This document shows, one piece after another, positions 1 to 40,335 of a stretch of DNA of 64,000 nucleotides. This stretch comes from Ahaetulla prasina (lineage: Eukaryota > Chordata > Lepidosauria > Squamata > Colubridae): contig NC_080540.1 in the NCBI RefSeq assembly GCF_028640845.1, positions 165,990,252 through 166,054,251 of the forward strand. The letters are read 5' to 3'. The translations under genes and the position numbers were made by a program. The notes below the pieces were generated by a model. It was not told the origin of the DNA, did not search any database, and saw only the letters and a list, made by a program, of their open reading frames with translations. How positions within the stretch are numbered: position 1 is the first letter of the stretch; each line of letters opens with the position of its first letter.

Positions 1-170
1 GAATATCTCAGTGTACATTTTCCCAAATGTTTTCAGAGTATGAAAGGTTCAAAGATGAATGTAAGATTTTGGGGGAAATAAAGTATTTAAAATACTGAAA
101 GTATTTTAAAACGTGTGTTTTGTGCCATTTTTTTTAAAAGAGGTCTTTTAACTTTTAAGAAGGTATACTC

Positions 171-490
171 CAGGGGTGAAATGATACCGGTTCGGACTGG
201 TTTAGGCGAACCAGTAGTAAAAAATGCTACCGGTTTGGCCAATCCACTTTTTCAAATGGTCAGCTGGGCGACAATCAGCTGTGATGCATGATTTATATTA
301 GCTAGAATTATTGGATTTCCTGCTTTCTAGCTAATCTAAATCACGTGGCACAGCGGATTCCCCTCCCCTCGCTGTTCTACTTACCTTGACTTGGAAAGCT
401 TCAAAATGTTCCTTTTTTAGCACTGCAAGGGTGCGTACTCAGTAGCAGACTCACAGAACCGGTAGTAGACTTCAGATGATTTCACCGCTG
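171..490. mobile_element. hAT-type MITE, family A
   Basis: Starts CAGGGGTGAAATGATACCGG and ends with GATGATTTCACCGCTG; flanked by a perfect 8-bp duplication GTATACTC (163-170 and 491-498). CAG...CTG ends plus 8-bp duplication define hAT elements; no transposase is present. Confidence 0.85.
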
Positions 491-879
491 GTATACTCGT
501 ATTATTAACTTTACAATACAGTGCAACCTAACTATCTAGACCTCAATGGGAAGGATCAAATCCTGCTTCATTATAATGTTGTCATCACATAATGACACCA
601 ATTGTGTAAATGATGCACTCTGTGACATATGATTGGCCATCTCCTGCCCCAACCTGTTCATGCAAATGAGGCTTTGCTGTCTGTCTGGTTCCCCATCATA
701 AGACTGTGGAAGGCACACCATAAATGGATAGATCTGCTTTTTCCTTAGTCAGAGATGCTGGAATGTGAGGCATAGCAAGATCCTCCCTGTGAATGTGCAC
801 CTCTCATTCTCTGCTGCTCAATTTCCTCATTTCGGTGGCATATGAACAATCCCTCTCAATTCTTTGTTCCCAGTCACTG
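491..879. other. Intronic stretch, nothing recognised
   Basis: A 61-codon minus-strand frame at 536-721 has no family I recognise and no splice context matching MARS1. No repeat identified. Confidence 0.4.
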
Positions 880-1454
880 TGTTGTGTCTTGCCCGCTCTC
901 ACAGCAGCCGGAGCCTTCTTATCTGCTCCCGAACACGGAGGAATGTATGCCTCCCGGCCCCAGTCCTGGCTCCATGCCCAGACAAGCTGAAGAGGAGGGG
1001 GCACCTCCCGGTCCCAGCCCTGGATCCATGCCCAAGCAGGCTGCAGAGGAGGGAGCATCCCCCGGCCCCAGCCCTGGCTCCATGCCCAGGCAAACGGAGC
1101 AGCTAGACCCCTCCCCCTCCTCCACAGCATGTGAGCCTGAGGAAAGTTTACTTCCAACAGCTGCTGATTGGAGTGACCCTCGCATCAGAAGACTGGATAG
1201 GCGGAGGCAACAGAAGGAAGGGAGGGGCAGGCCTTAATGAGTGCTGAGTCATGGAGCCACACCCCATGGCCTATATAAAGGATCTGCTTTCTGGCAGTCT
1301 CTGAGTCAGGCAAAGTCGAACTTATCTTGCTGAAGTCACTTACTGGTCTCCTGCCTGCTCTGAGGACTTTGCTAGGACTTTGGGCAGAGCTGCAGAGGCA
1401 AGCCTGATTCGGATTTCCCTGATCCGGCCGTCAGCGGAGGAGTGGGACACGACA
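880..1454 (+). mobile_element. Solo LTR of an LTR retrotransposon, copy 1
   Basis: Begins TGTTGTG, ends CACGACA, and is flanked by a perfect 5-bp duplication CACTG (875-879 and 1455-1459). A TATA box (TATATAAAG) is at 1272-1280. No coding region is attached, so it is a recombined solo LTR. The same LTR occurs on the minus strand at 22846. The open frames through it are GC-rich artefacts. 5-bp duplications fit Ty3/gypsy-type elements or some endogenous retroviruses; the lineage was not determined. Confidence 0.85.
951..1110 (+). repeat. 54-bp tandem repeat, about three units, inside the LTR
   Basis: Three head-to-tail units near 951, 1005 and 1059 share CCCAGCCCTGG.TCCATGCCC. The related LTR at 22846 shows only one unit, so the array expanded in this copy or its source. 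Confidence 0.8.
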
Positions 1455-1913
1455 CACTGGTTGGCAATGACAGCACTACAACTCAGCAATTACAAAGTGA
1501 AACGAGAAGGCCACTGGTAACGCAAGGAGTATATCTGCATTTTACAAAGAGGATGTGATTTCATCCTTGGTTTTTTTCAGTAAATATGATGCATGAGTTA
1601 GGACAAATTGTAGAGGAGACGGGCGTACAACCTAGCGATCGACAAAGAGACTTTCCTTTGTGGGGAAGGAGGTTGTGCATTTGGTTCTCAACCACACAGC
1701 AGCTTTAAGTGCACTCTGCTTGTCAGGTTTTCTCCCTCATCTTGTAGAGAACAGGGGCATCTGACTACTGTTCTCCCGGCTCATAAAGTTGTGAGGTACA
1801 GCGAAAGCATCCCAACTATTTTAAGGAGCCTCAGAAGAGGTGTAGAGATGTCTCCTCTCACTGTCAAAGGCTTCCAAAGTCTAGATGAATCGGTTCATTC
1901 CGCCATTTCTTAC

Positions 1914-30507
<28,594 letters not shown>

Positions 30508-30730
30508 GCTCCGTCCTCCCTCTGCCTCCCAGCCACGCTTCGTCCCCAGCTGATGCAACGAAGCCGGCCCTGACATTAAGGCCCACTCCCTGTCCCCGCC
30601 CTCTCCCGCCTTACGTCGCGTTGGAAACGGGCCCAGCCTCCCACCCAACCCGCCTCACGCCCACTTTGGGGCCTGCGCGCTCGAGCACATCCTCTAAGCC
30701 TCAGCCGCGCACCAAGGCCGCACCCTTTGG

Positions 30731-30756
30731 AACTACCAATCCCGACGTGCTTTGCC
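30731..30756 (+). promoter_or_regulatory. ZNF143/THAP11-type site
   Basis: ACTACCAATCCCGACGTGC matches 14 of 19 positions of the ACTACAATTCCCAGCATGC consensus and is followed by TTTGCC as in the long form of the site. Location close to a housekeeping start fits. Confidence 0.55.
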
Positions 30757-31258
30757 TACACAACCGGAAGTTTTGAAGGACGAGGCCCGAGAAAAGAAAA
30801 AGAAAAAAGGAAAAACCGGATGTTGCGTAATAATACTGCACTCGGATTGTTAGCGGGAGGGTAGAGGGGCGTAATGTGTTGTCCCTAGTTGTGTTGAATT
30901 AGCGCCTGAGGATAATAAAGCCGTAAATAAAAATAAAACGTTAAATAATAAAATAAAACAAAACGTTAAAAATGTAGTTAATGTGAAATCCATAGTTCTA
31001 GAACAAGTTAGGTCTAAATCTGGACCAAATTTGTAATATTTAGGTCATTAAACAGCACAGCTACTATCAATTGAAGACTTGGCAGCAGTAATTTAAGTAT
31101 AAAGCCGAAAGTAACTTGCCCAAGGGAAAAACATATCAAGAAATATTTTTTATTAAATCAATTTGAAGTTCCAAAGATTTTCGAATGTTGCCTAAGGAAG
31201 AGTAATGAAAAACGTGAAAGCTTGCACACTCTTAGAGTTGGATTAATAAAGTTAAGAC

Positions 31259-31379
31259 CAGTGGTGGGATTCAGCCAGTTCGTACCACTTCGGGAGAACC
31301 GGTTGTGAACTTTCTGAGCAGTTTGGTGAACTGGTTGTTGGAAGAAATCATTAGGGCAGAGAACCATTTGTTAAATTAT
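31259..31379. mobile_element. hAT-type MITE family A, right end lost
   Basis: CAGTGGTGGGATTCAGCCAG then ACTTCGGGAGAACCGGTTGT, close to 38670; the CCCACCACTG end is missing. Confidence 0.7.
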
Positions 31380-32049
31380 CTTTAGTAACCAGATTGTTAA
31401 TGTGCTGTGATGTCAACTCTGATCATATAGATCTACCCCTAACCTGGTTCTCTAGTGATACACCCTTTGCCACTGTAACTGAGTCTTTCCATTTTAGTTG
31501 TCATACTAGTTCTTTCCACCTTTCCCAATATTATAGCTTTTTTCCAGAGACCTGTCTTCAGATAAGGTGGCCAGAGTAGATTAATTTCAGCCTGGCAAAC
31601 CCAAGTTGGAAGCAAATTTCTGATAAATTCAGAATCTGGAATCTGACTTGTAATATTGTTTTGCAATATCTGCATATCAATTGTTTCTTAATCTCTAAAG
31701 AAGCCAAACAGGCATCATTAGACTGCAAGTTTATTGATTAGGTTTTTATCCCACTTTGCATTTAGGAATTCAAAGTTATCAGTAAACTTCTATGGCTGAG
31801 GCAATGACCCTAGCAATACAACAACTTAACCATCATTTGGTAGAGAAATAAATATAGCCATAGTAATGGTGATATAAGTTGTAGATGGATATCTATTCCA
31901 TCAGTAAGCCAGTATGTAGGTGTATGTAATAAACCTAATGTGCAGTGATATCAAAATGATATTACTGTAAATTAAATACAAAAATTAACAGACACAATCT
32001 TAAATTTACAATCTTATATTGTGGACTTATATCTATTTATAAATAAAAA

Positions 32050-32286
32050 AACATCACCAATCTCCTTCCATTTATGACTGTATGACTATAACTTTGTTGC
32101 TTGTATCCTTATGATTTATATTGATATTGTTTCCTAATTGCTTATTTGTATCCTGTGACTATCATTAAGTGTTGTACCTTATGATTCTTGTTGAAGGTAT
32201 CTTTTCTCCGAGAGGATATGCACCAAGACAAATTCCTTGGATGTCCAATCACACTTGGCCAATAAAAAAATTCTATTCTATTCTAA
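32050..32286 (+). mobile_element. CR1/L3-like LINE 3' tail with TTCTA end
   Basis: CACCAATCTCCTTCCATTTA, TATGCACCAAGACAAATTCC, then ACTTGGCCAATAAAAAAATT and TTCTATTCTATTCTA. Confidence 0.8.
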
Positions 32287-32463
32287 TAGATAACAGTGAT
32301 ATAATGTATCTTGGAAGAGCTTTTGTATAAAAGGCAGCCTAAAGTTTTTTAAAAGAAAATAAATACCTGGTAGTGTTTTTTAGTATTTTTATATGAGGAG
32401 TACATTTCCTCTCTTTAAATGTAATATGATCAGTTTTTAATTTTTTTATACTACCTCATAGAA

Positions 32464-32584
32464 CAGCGGTGTCAAACTTGCGTCGTCACATGATGTATCA
32501 CAACTTCCCCCCCTTGCTAAAATGGGGTGCACGTGGCCAGTGTGTGATGCATCCAGCCCTCAGGTTGCGAGTTTGATACCCCTG
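32464..32584. mobile_element. hAT-type MITE, family D
   Basis: CAGCGGTGTCAAACTTGCGT and GCGAGTTTGATACCCCTG; perfect 8-bp duplication TCATAGAA (32456-32463, 32585-32592). Confidence 0.85.
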
Positions 32585-34459
32585 TCATAGAAACTCAGGA
32601 AGTCATAAATGTAGGGTAATGTTTCAAGAGGGGAATTTTAGCAGTGGGGAGAAAAAAATAAAGTACCTTTTTTTGAGAAGCGAAATAATTCGGTTAACAT
32701 CAAGAAGTGATAACTGAGTGACTGACAAACAAGCTAAGATTTATGTTCTGTGATCCATCTGGTTAGAAGCACATTCAGTTAAAAATAAGTTTGAAGCAGA
32801 ACACCCAAGGCGGTATGCATAAATTGCATCCATGTCATATAATCTTGGGTTTACTTAGACATAACCTTCTCTGATTATGGTAGCCTTTACTGCTATGCCT
32901 AAGATTGAAACTGCTGTCTTCTTCACTTGTTGCAAGGCTGTATGTTTTATATGCACAAATGTTACAATAAAGACAGTTTCTCTGTTTGCAAGAGAGTATT
33001 GTGATTCAGTGATGGAGCCTCCTTCCTGCTTTGTGGTACACATAAGCAACGCAGCAGCCCACAGGAAACTATTCACCTCTCTGAAGGCGGATGTGTGTGG
33101 TACCTATGTTTTGTACACTAAATACTTTTAAAGAAGGAAAATACCTCTCCATTCTCTCTCCATTGCTGTGAAAGATGAAAAGAATGACTACAGAACGGGT
33201 CCAAGAGTGAAATAACAAGCTGTTATTCCAGGCTAGTCATCTGTCTCATTGTGTGATGGGCTCAGGTAAAAATAATTGTTCTGGGATAATGAGAATTTTA
33301 TTATAGTAGGGCTACAGTCTTATTTTCTTTTCTGTGGATTGTTAATTGAAATTATACTCTATTCCTTCTTTCTTACTGGCTAAGGAATGGGGTTTCCCAT
33401 TTTAGGTGGGCAAGCAGTGGCAGAGGGGGAAACGGGGCTTCTGAACAAGACAGCAAAATGAATGCAGTACTCTGATATGGGAGGAAATGCAGAAGAAATA
33501 AACAAGGAAGTGGGAGTTTGCAGTCTTTCTTATTTCTAGCTGAAGTTTCTTTTATGTTCTCCCCAACAAGAGAACGTTTCCATGATTAGTGTTTTCTAAG
33601 GCATATTTTCTGATGAGGACAGGTTGTTAAAAAACAAAGGACTGTAGTGGGGTCAGCTAACATTCCCAAAGAGCTGTAGAAGAAGAGTTATCTGTTGTAG
33701 ACTCATTGATGCAGGACAGTCTTCCTCAAATTTAAGGCCACCTTAACTGTCAGTGGCTTAGTTTCCATCTTGAAAGCTGGACTCCATCTTGAAAGATTCA
33801 GGATTGGCTAGGGCTGCAGCATATGTTTTCGCATATGTTTTTTCAAGCAGATCTTCTGCTTGTCGCATAACCGCTGCAAACAGAAATGGGCTAAACCCTT
33901 CTCACAATTTCTGGAACTGGAGAATCAGTTCCTTATCTGTATTTCTGAAATTCTAATCTTAGCAAACTTAGTGGATGGTGACAAAAATGGAGCAACAAAT
34001 GAAGTATGGTGTTTGATATACAATTAAAAACAACTGCAGTGAGCGGTTAGTTAAAAATAGTGTATAGTGCTATTCAAAGCAGTGTTACTTTTCTGTAAAA
34101 AAAAAAAAGATTTCCACTGTGGCTTATGTACATCAGGAGTTAAACCCATATGTGTATCTATAGGTATAAGGGTGATTAACAAGTATACAAAATGTTATTG
34201 ACCCAACAAAGGGAATCATAACATAGCATGTCTAGTTTCTTTTTAGTGTCATGTGTGAATGCACTGTTTCTGAGATGCGCATGCAAATATGTTGATAAAG
34301 TTAGAAGAACTGGAAAGCAACTGGACGGATAAAACCAGTTTTCAAATCAAGCAATGGGAACCTTGCAATGCTGTTGAAGGACTTGCCCTAGTTGGCAAAG
34401 ACCAATACTGGGAGTTTAGTTCTTTTTTCCCTTCACAAATTCCAAATTCTGCTTTAAAG

Positions 34460-34508
34460 CAGGGATCTCCAGCCTTGGTCCCTTTAAGACCTGCAGATTT
34501 GTGGACTG
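34460..34508. mobile_element. 49-bp minimal hAT-like insertion
   Basis: Starts CAGGGATCTCCAGCCTTGGT, ends GATTTGTGGACTG, flanked on both sides by CTTTAAAG (34452-34459, 34509-34516). Looks like an internally deleted relative of the CAGGGGTCTCCAACC family. Confidence 0.65.
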
Positions 34509-34689
34509 CTTTAAAGCAACTTTAGTCCATTCCATGAGATATTAATGTATTCCAGAGTATCTCCAGGTTATTTTATGCGGTGCTGACACTGTATATATGT
34601 ATTTAATTGTTATCTCATATTTATTACTGTATAAGTAACTCAAGGGAGCAAATGTATCTAATACTCCTTCCTCCTCCTATTTCTCCCTA

Positions 34690-34835
34690 ACAACAACATT
34701 GTGAACTGGTTGGGCTGAGAGAGAGCAACTGACCCAAGGTCACCCAACTGGCTATTGGTCCTAAAACGGGATTAGAACTGACAGCCTCCTAGTTCTAGGC
34801 TAGCACTTTAACCACAACACTAAACTGGCTCTCTT
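34690..34835 (-). mobile_element. MIR-like SINE fragment
   Basis: CAACTGACCCAAGGTCACCC and the inverted head TTCTAGGCTAGCACTTTAAC. Confidence 0.55.
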
Positions 34836-35616
34836 AACTACTATACTTTTTTAACATATCCCCTTGCCATGCAAATATATAATATAGTGGCTAAAGAATG
34901 TCTTCTTGCAGGACCTGTAAGTTTTTTACATTGTTGTCCCTGTCCTATGGAATGCTGTTGCTCCCAAGATTAGATTAGCCCAATTCTGCTGGACTTTAGG
35001 AAGGGCCTTTTCCTATCGATGTTATCTATGGGAAGGGAGTATTAACTGGAGCCCATGATGTGCTTATTGTTCCTTCTAGACTGGTCCAATAGCATCTGCT
35101 GATATGTTTTATGGCTTGTGTGTTTTTAAATGTTGCAAGCCTCCAGAATCACTACTGAGAGACGGGTGGCCATATAAATCAATTATATAAATGATTAAAA
35201 ATGGCAAACATTTTTTTAAAAAAAGCACTTAAGCTCAACAGAAACTGGCCCTAAAGGACGATTTTGAGTCATCCTTCAAGTGGTGATGAATAGGCCACTT
35301 TTCGGTTGACTCTCTATTCTGTTCAACAGGAAACAATAAAAGGCTACAATTTATAAACAGGAAGCTTTCATCTGCAGTCAGAATATCTAGGAAGGCTTAA
35401 AGATTGTTTTGTCCTTCCATCTGGCCTTGCATGTTTTCAATAAATTTTTTCCCAAGCTGCATGTATTCAGAGATTTCAATAGCACTCAGGAGCATCAAGA
35501 TACAGCTACAGTTTGTATTAGTCCAAGACAGTGGGATTTGTAGTCAAAATATCTCAGGGCATCAGCTTGGAAAGAGCTGTTTGATAGTTTACAAGACCTA
35601 GAACGTGGCTCTCACA

Positions 35617-35892
35617 TAGAGGTATTATTCAGCAGGTTCTGACAGGTTCTGGAGAACCAGTAGCGGAAATTTTGAGTAGTTTGGAGAACTGCAAATACCA
35701 CCTCTGGCTGGCCCCAGAGTGGGGTGGGAATGGAGATTTTGCAATATCCTTCCCCCAAGTGTGGGGAGGGAATGGGGATTTTGCAGTATCCTTCCCTTGC
35801 CATGCCCACCAAGCCACGCCCACCAAGCAACACCACGCCCATCACGCCACACCCACAGAACCGGTAGTAAAAAAATTTGAATTCCACCACTG
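35617..35892. mobile_element. hAT-type MITE, family A
   Basis: Left end decayed (TAGAGGTATTATTCAGCAGG), right end TTGAATTCCACCACTG; flanks CTCTCACA and CTCTCATA match at 7 of 8. Confidence 0.82.
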
Positions 35893-36934
35893 CTCTCATA
35901 CTTAATGGTAACCATTGGGGCATCCAGAGAGTTAATATTATGCTAAAATAACTGCTTTCACCTGTAGACATTCTGACTGTCGCATTTTATATCGACTGTA
36001 GTTCCTGAGACATCTTCAAAGACAGACCCAGGTAAAGTATGTTATAGTGGTGTCAATCAATGGTATTGAGAGTGGGAATCACTGCCTCCCGAGGTTCTCA
36101 ATCCAGATGAATGTTGTTTATTGCAAGGAGAGGTTTTGGAAGAAGAGAGATCATCATTGGAAGTTCCCAACATGTCTCGGGACAACTTTGGGGGAGCTAG
36201 TGGTGAGACATTAAAGGGCATTTCAATCTAGCTGTCCAACCTGAAGTGTGCCAGCATGATCTTGTGTTGCATCTCCCTAATGACACTCAGGACTGGAGAA
36301 GAACAGTGAAGAGACAATGCTGTGCACTGGCTGGGGGAAAAAAATTATTTAGGAAAAATGTTGAAGTGAAAGCTCAAGAGTTCTGAGTAGTACCTTTGCT
36401 TTCAAACATGGAACCCATATGTAATTTGTTAGATTATGGCTTTCTTTCTCCTGAACTTTTAACCAACAAGACATGTTTCTTCTCAGAAGCGACATAAGGC
36501 TAACTAGCCAAACGATCACTTCTGAATTCTGTCTTACATCCGTTTTCAGTAAGTGGCCAAGGTTACCACGTCCTGGAAGCAAAGCCAATGCCACCATAGT
36601 AGACAGTATTTTGAAGCTCCCTGGCTTTTTCAACCTTTAATGGGATAGCTAGAGCTGAACTTTGGGGCAATAATCTAAAGTCCCAGAAAGAAGGACAGCA
36701 AAGAGATTAAAGTTCAGCTTGGCCAACTCACCACACCAGCCTTTTTTTTGTTGTTGTTGTTCTGATCAGAAACATTTTATAGAATGAGTATTTATTTTGT
36801 TATTTTTACTTTAAATATTAGTTTTTCATTTCTGCAACACTCTCATTCCCAACTGATTGTTATATAAACTCTTTTAAATGTGGCATCCCCATATATCATA
36901 TGAGTTCTTTTGTCTATAAGTGTGAAATCCCTAC

Positions 36935-37670
36935 CAGTTCTTATTTTTAATTTTAAAAAAGTTTTTTATTTTTTAACAAACACACACAAACGCACATACG
37001 ATGCATTTTTTCTGAACAGAGTATTGGCCAAGTTCCAAATTTATACAACTTTTAGTTATCTTCCAACACTTTGTATGTTTCACTTTTTGCCATAATATTC
37101 TTTCTCTCTAATTTTTATTTTATTTTCTTTATTTCTATTATATAACTTGTCTTACCCTTCACTCTAATCATTAATCAGTTTCTTTTTTCCTTTTTTTCCT
37201 TCTCTCATTACTTCCTCCAAATTAAACCCTTTAGTTTCAAATCAATCATTTTCTGATATTTGACCCTGACTCTAAATCATCCTATTCAGATATTTTCCCA
37301 TTACTCCCTTTTCACCTCAGAATATAGGTTCAAATATTTTCCCTAAATTCCATTATTCCAATCACAAAAATTGATGTTCATACGATTTTACATATCCCAC
37401 TTATCTAACATTAAGATCATTGATTTCCATTGCTTTTTGAACTAAGTTAATCTTCACAATATAATATAATTTCAAATGTTTTAACTAGATTTCATATTTG
37501 CAATTAAAAACATTTAATGTAATATTCAGATGTATATATGTTTATATCTCTTCATAGTAATCCATAGTCAAAAATTTAGTTAATCTTCATAACATAATAT
37601 CATTTCAAATATTTAAAGTGAGTTCCATAATTACCAGTTCTTGATCACAAAAGATGATCTTTCATATGTG
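36935..37670 (-). mobile_element. L1-like 3'UTR fragment
   Basis: TTTAAAAAAGTTTTTTATTT and TTTTAACAAACACACAC at the left, then a pyrimidine-rich AT-rich stretch typical of an inverted squamate L1 3' end. Uncertain. Confidence 0.4.
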
Positions 37671-38104
37671 GAATGGCCCCTCATACAGAGGATAGAGTGA
37701 TCTTTACAGAGTTGGTTGCTCCCTGGTTCTGAAGATGATCTGCTGCATTGAGGGCAATTTCTAGGTCAATATAAACTTTGCCTTGGAGGGCAAAAAGACT
37801 CAGAGATGCTTTCAAGAACAAAATTAGGGACTCCCAGGGGGCTGGGTGAGAAGACAGCTTTGCTTTCCCTCCCAGATGATTCTGTTTGACAAGCAAATTC
37901 CACTGGGAACCATTTCTGCTTAATATGACTGTGTGTTCATTCTTTGCAAGAAGATGCAAGCACATTGTTGCTTCCTGTTACAACAGCTACTTGAGTGCTT
38001 AGATTCTGGTGACTTAGATTCTTCAGAAATGGGAGAGGAAAGAATTAACCCATAGGTTATATATATATAACCTATCCTATACATTGCTCCCAGAAGCACG
38101 AAGC

Positions 38105-38170
38105 TGAAGTCTGAAGATGACGAATGAGACTTCATCGAAACGTCGCCAAGACACTTTTAATTTTACACGG
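38105..38170 (+). repeat. Repeat fragment with GAAACGTCGCCAAGACAC
   Basis: GAAGTCTGAAGATGACGAAT and ATCGAAACGTCGCCAAGACA form a unit related to the loop of family H (GAAGCGAAACGTCTTCAAAG at 5440). It sits just before the TA microsatellite. Confidence 0.5.
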
Positions 38171-38193
38171 GAGAAAACCCGAACAATCAAAGA

Positions 38194-38195
<2 letters not shown>

Positions 38196-38280
<85 letters not shown>
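38196..38280. repeat. (TA)n microsatellite, about 42 units
   Basis: Pure TA for about 85 bases, then ACATATACATAC. Self-complementary and likely length-variable. Confidence 0.97.
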
Positions 38281-38287
<7 letters not shown>

Positions 38288-38574
38288 CATACTTTGATTG
38301 TTTTCCTAACCTGATGGCTCTCCTGAAAAGTCGTGAAATGACTTGATCCATGGATACAGGAATATTGACATGCAATGTCTGAGAAAAGAATCCAATAGTT
38401 GGAAGCACTTTTGGGGCTGAAGATAGAAGTAGCTACTCCCTTCTTGGTTATAGAACTACTACCTCTTTCTGGCTCTTCTGAGTATTATTTTCCTCTCATA
38501 GACTAGCATTTTCTGCACCATTATTTTTTTTTTCTTCATTAAAAAGATGCCAAATGCCTGACAGTTTATTCTTC

Positions 38575-38875
38575 ACACTCATAAAACTTCAACTCTGTAA
38601 GATGGGTTGGGATGAGAGTGATTGGCCCCAAATCACTCAGCTAGTTTTCATGCCTCAGAAGCCTAGAACGAGTGGTGGAATTCAGCCAGTTAGCACCACT
38701 TCGGGAGAACCGGTTGTTAACTTTCTGAGCAGTTTGGTGAACTAGTTGTTGGAAGAAATCATTAGGGCAGAGAACCGGTGGTTAAATTACTTGAATCCCA
38801 CCACTGCCTAGAACTCCCAGTATCCTAGTTTCCAAGCCAGCACCTTAATCACTAACTCAAACTGACTCTACCACA
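38575..38875 (-). mobile_element. MIR-like SINE split by a MITE
   Basis: GGGATGAGAGTGATTGGCCC and CTCAGCTAGTTTTCATGCCT on the left continue as TAGTTTCCAAGCCAGCACCT on the right of the element at 38670. Confidence 0.6.
38670..38806. mobile_element. hAT-type MITE family A, short form
   Basis: GAGTGGTGGAATTCAGCCAG and TTGAATCCCACCACTG; perfect 8-bp duplication CCTAGAAC (38662-38669, 38807-38814). Inserted in a MIR-like SINE. Confidence 0.88.
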
Positions 38876-38934
38876 GATAGTTTTTGTAGCAATAAATCAA
38901 GAAAGAAAGTCTAAGTTTGCTTTTAACCAATTCA

Positions 38935-39325
38935 TGTAGTCCTCGACTTACAATAGTTCATTTAGCTTCTGTTCAAAGTTACAGCAACACTGAATATAGT
39001 GACTTAATGACTATTTTCCACATTTATGACCACTGAAGCATTGGTCACGTGATCAAAATCCGGATGCTTGGCCACTGATTCACATTTATGACGGTTGCAT
39101 TGTCCCAGGGTCATGGGATCACCTTTTGCAACCTTCTGACAAGCAAAGTCAATGGGGAAGTCAGATTCATTTAACCACTGGGTTACTAATTTAACAAGGG
39201 CAGTGATTCATTTAACAAATGTGGCAAGAAAAGTCATAAAATGGGGCAAAACTCAATTAACAAATTTCTCACTTAGCAACATCAATCTTGGGTTCAATTG
39301 TGGTCGTAAGTCAAGGACTATCTGT
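38935..39325. mobile_element. Inverted-repeat MITE, family G
   Basis: CATGTAGTCCTCGACTTACA and GTAAGTCAAGGACTATCTG are inverted ends; interior parallels 28640. Confidence 0.65.
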
Positions 39326-39344
39326 ATTTATTTATTTATTATTT

Positions 39345-40335
39345 TATTTTATTTTGACATAGACATATTAGTCCTAATTTATAATCTTTTATTAAGATAT
39401 AGAATGGAAGAAGAAACGGTAAAAGAAACGATGATCAGTTGGGCAAAAAATTTCGGACACAAAATAGAATTAGAAAAGTGGGACAAATTATGGGATAGAA
39501 ATTATAAATTTACAGTGATGGTTGTTTATAAAGAAAATTTGTACTAAATGTTCTATAGATGGCATTTGGCACCAGCGAGATTGGCTAAAATGTTTCCAAG
39601 TTTATCACCCAAATGTTGGAGATGTTGCCATAAACTAGGAAATACTACCACATGTGGTGGATGTGTCCTAAAATAAAAAAAAATTCATATAAGATTAGAA
39701 AATGGCTGGAGGAAATCACATTACAAAAGATAGAATTTAAACCGGAGCTCTTTCTATTAGGAATAATAGACCCAAAAATAGAGAAATCTTTGCAAAATCT
39801 AATACTACACATATTAATGGCAGTAAGGATTACCATTGCACAAGGGTAGAAACAAAATAACAGACCACCAGAAGAAATATTGATTAGGAAAATTTTGCAA
39901 TGTGCAGAAATGGATAAAATGACAATGAAAATTAAGGAAAGAGAAGATTCAGATTATTATAGAGTATGGAAAAATTCTACAAATGGTTAGAAATAAGAAA
40001 TCAAAATAAGAATTGGGAAATTTAAGTTAATATTGCCGAAATAAAGAACTGTGTATTACCAACTATTGTTAACCTTACAGTATTGATTGTGTAAATAAAT
40101 ACAATGTTAAAGTATTTAGTAGAAGAATTGAACAAAAATAGAGAATATACATGTCAATACAGAAGACTGTAAAAATAGCATATGATGTATTGTTATGTCT
40201 GTCATTTTTTTACTCTGTTTTTGTCCTTGTTCTTTTTTTTTCCTGTTTCCTGTTTACTTTTTTTCCTGTTTCCTGTTTACTTTTTATAAAAAAGTAAAAA
40301 GCTTAATAAAAACTATCTTTTTTTTAAAAAAAGGG
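39345..40335 (+). mobile_element. L1 LINE, ORF2 C-terminal fragment and 3'UTR
   Basis: The frame [15 protein letters not shown] and then, after frame breaks, FYRWHLAPARLAKMFPSLSP, CWRC and WWMCPKIKK is the cysteine-containing C-terminus of L1 ORF2. Several stops and shifts. Ends in a T-rich then A-rich tail near 40300. Confidence 0.75.

Noticed and set aside
842..1237. 131-codon proline-rich frame, possibly a gene
   Set aside because: It lies inside a solo LTR with target duplications and reflects a GC-rich tandem repeat that is open on both strands.
32860..33070. Possible LTR end (AATAAAG followed by GTTTCTCTGTTTGC)
   Set aside because: No TG...CA boundaries or target duplication could be found, and no second copy is in the window.
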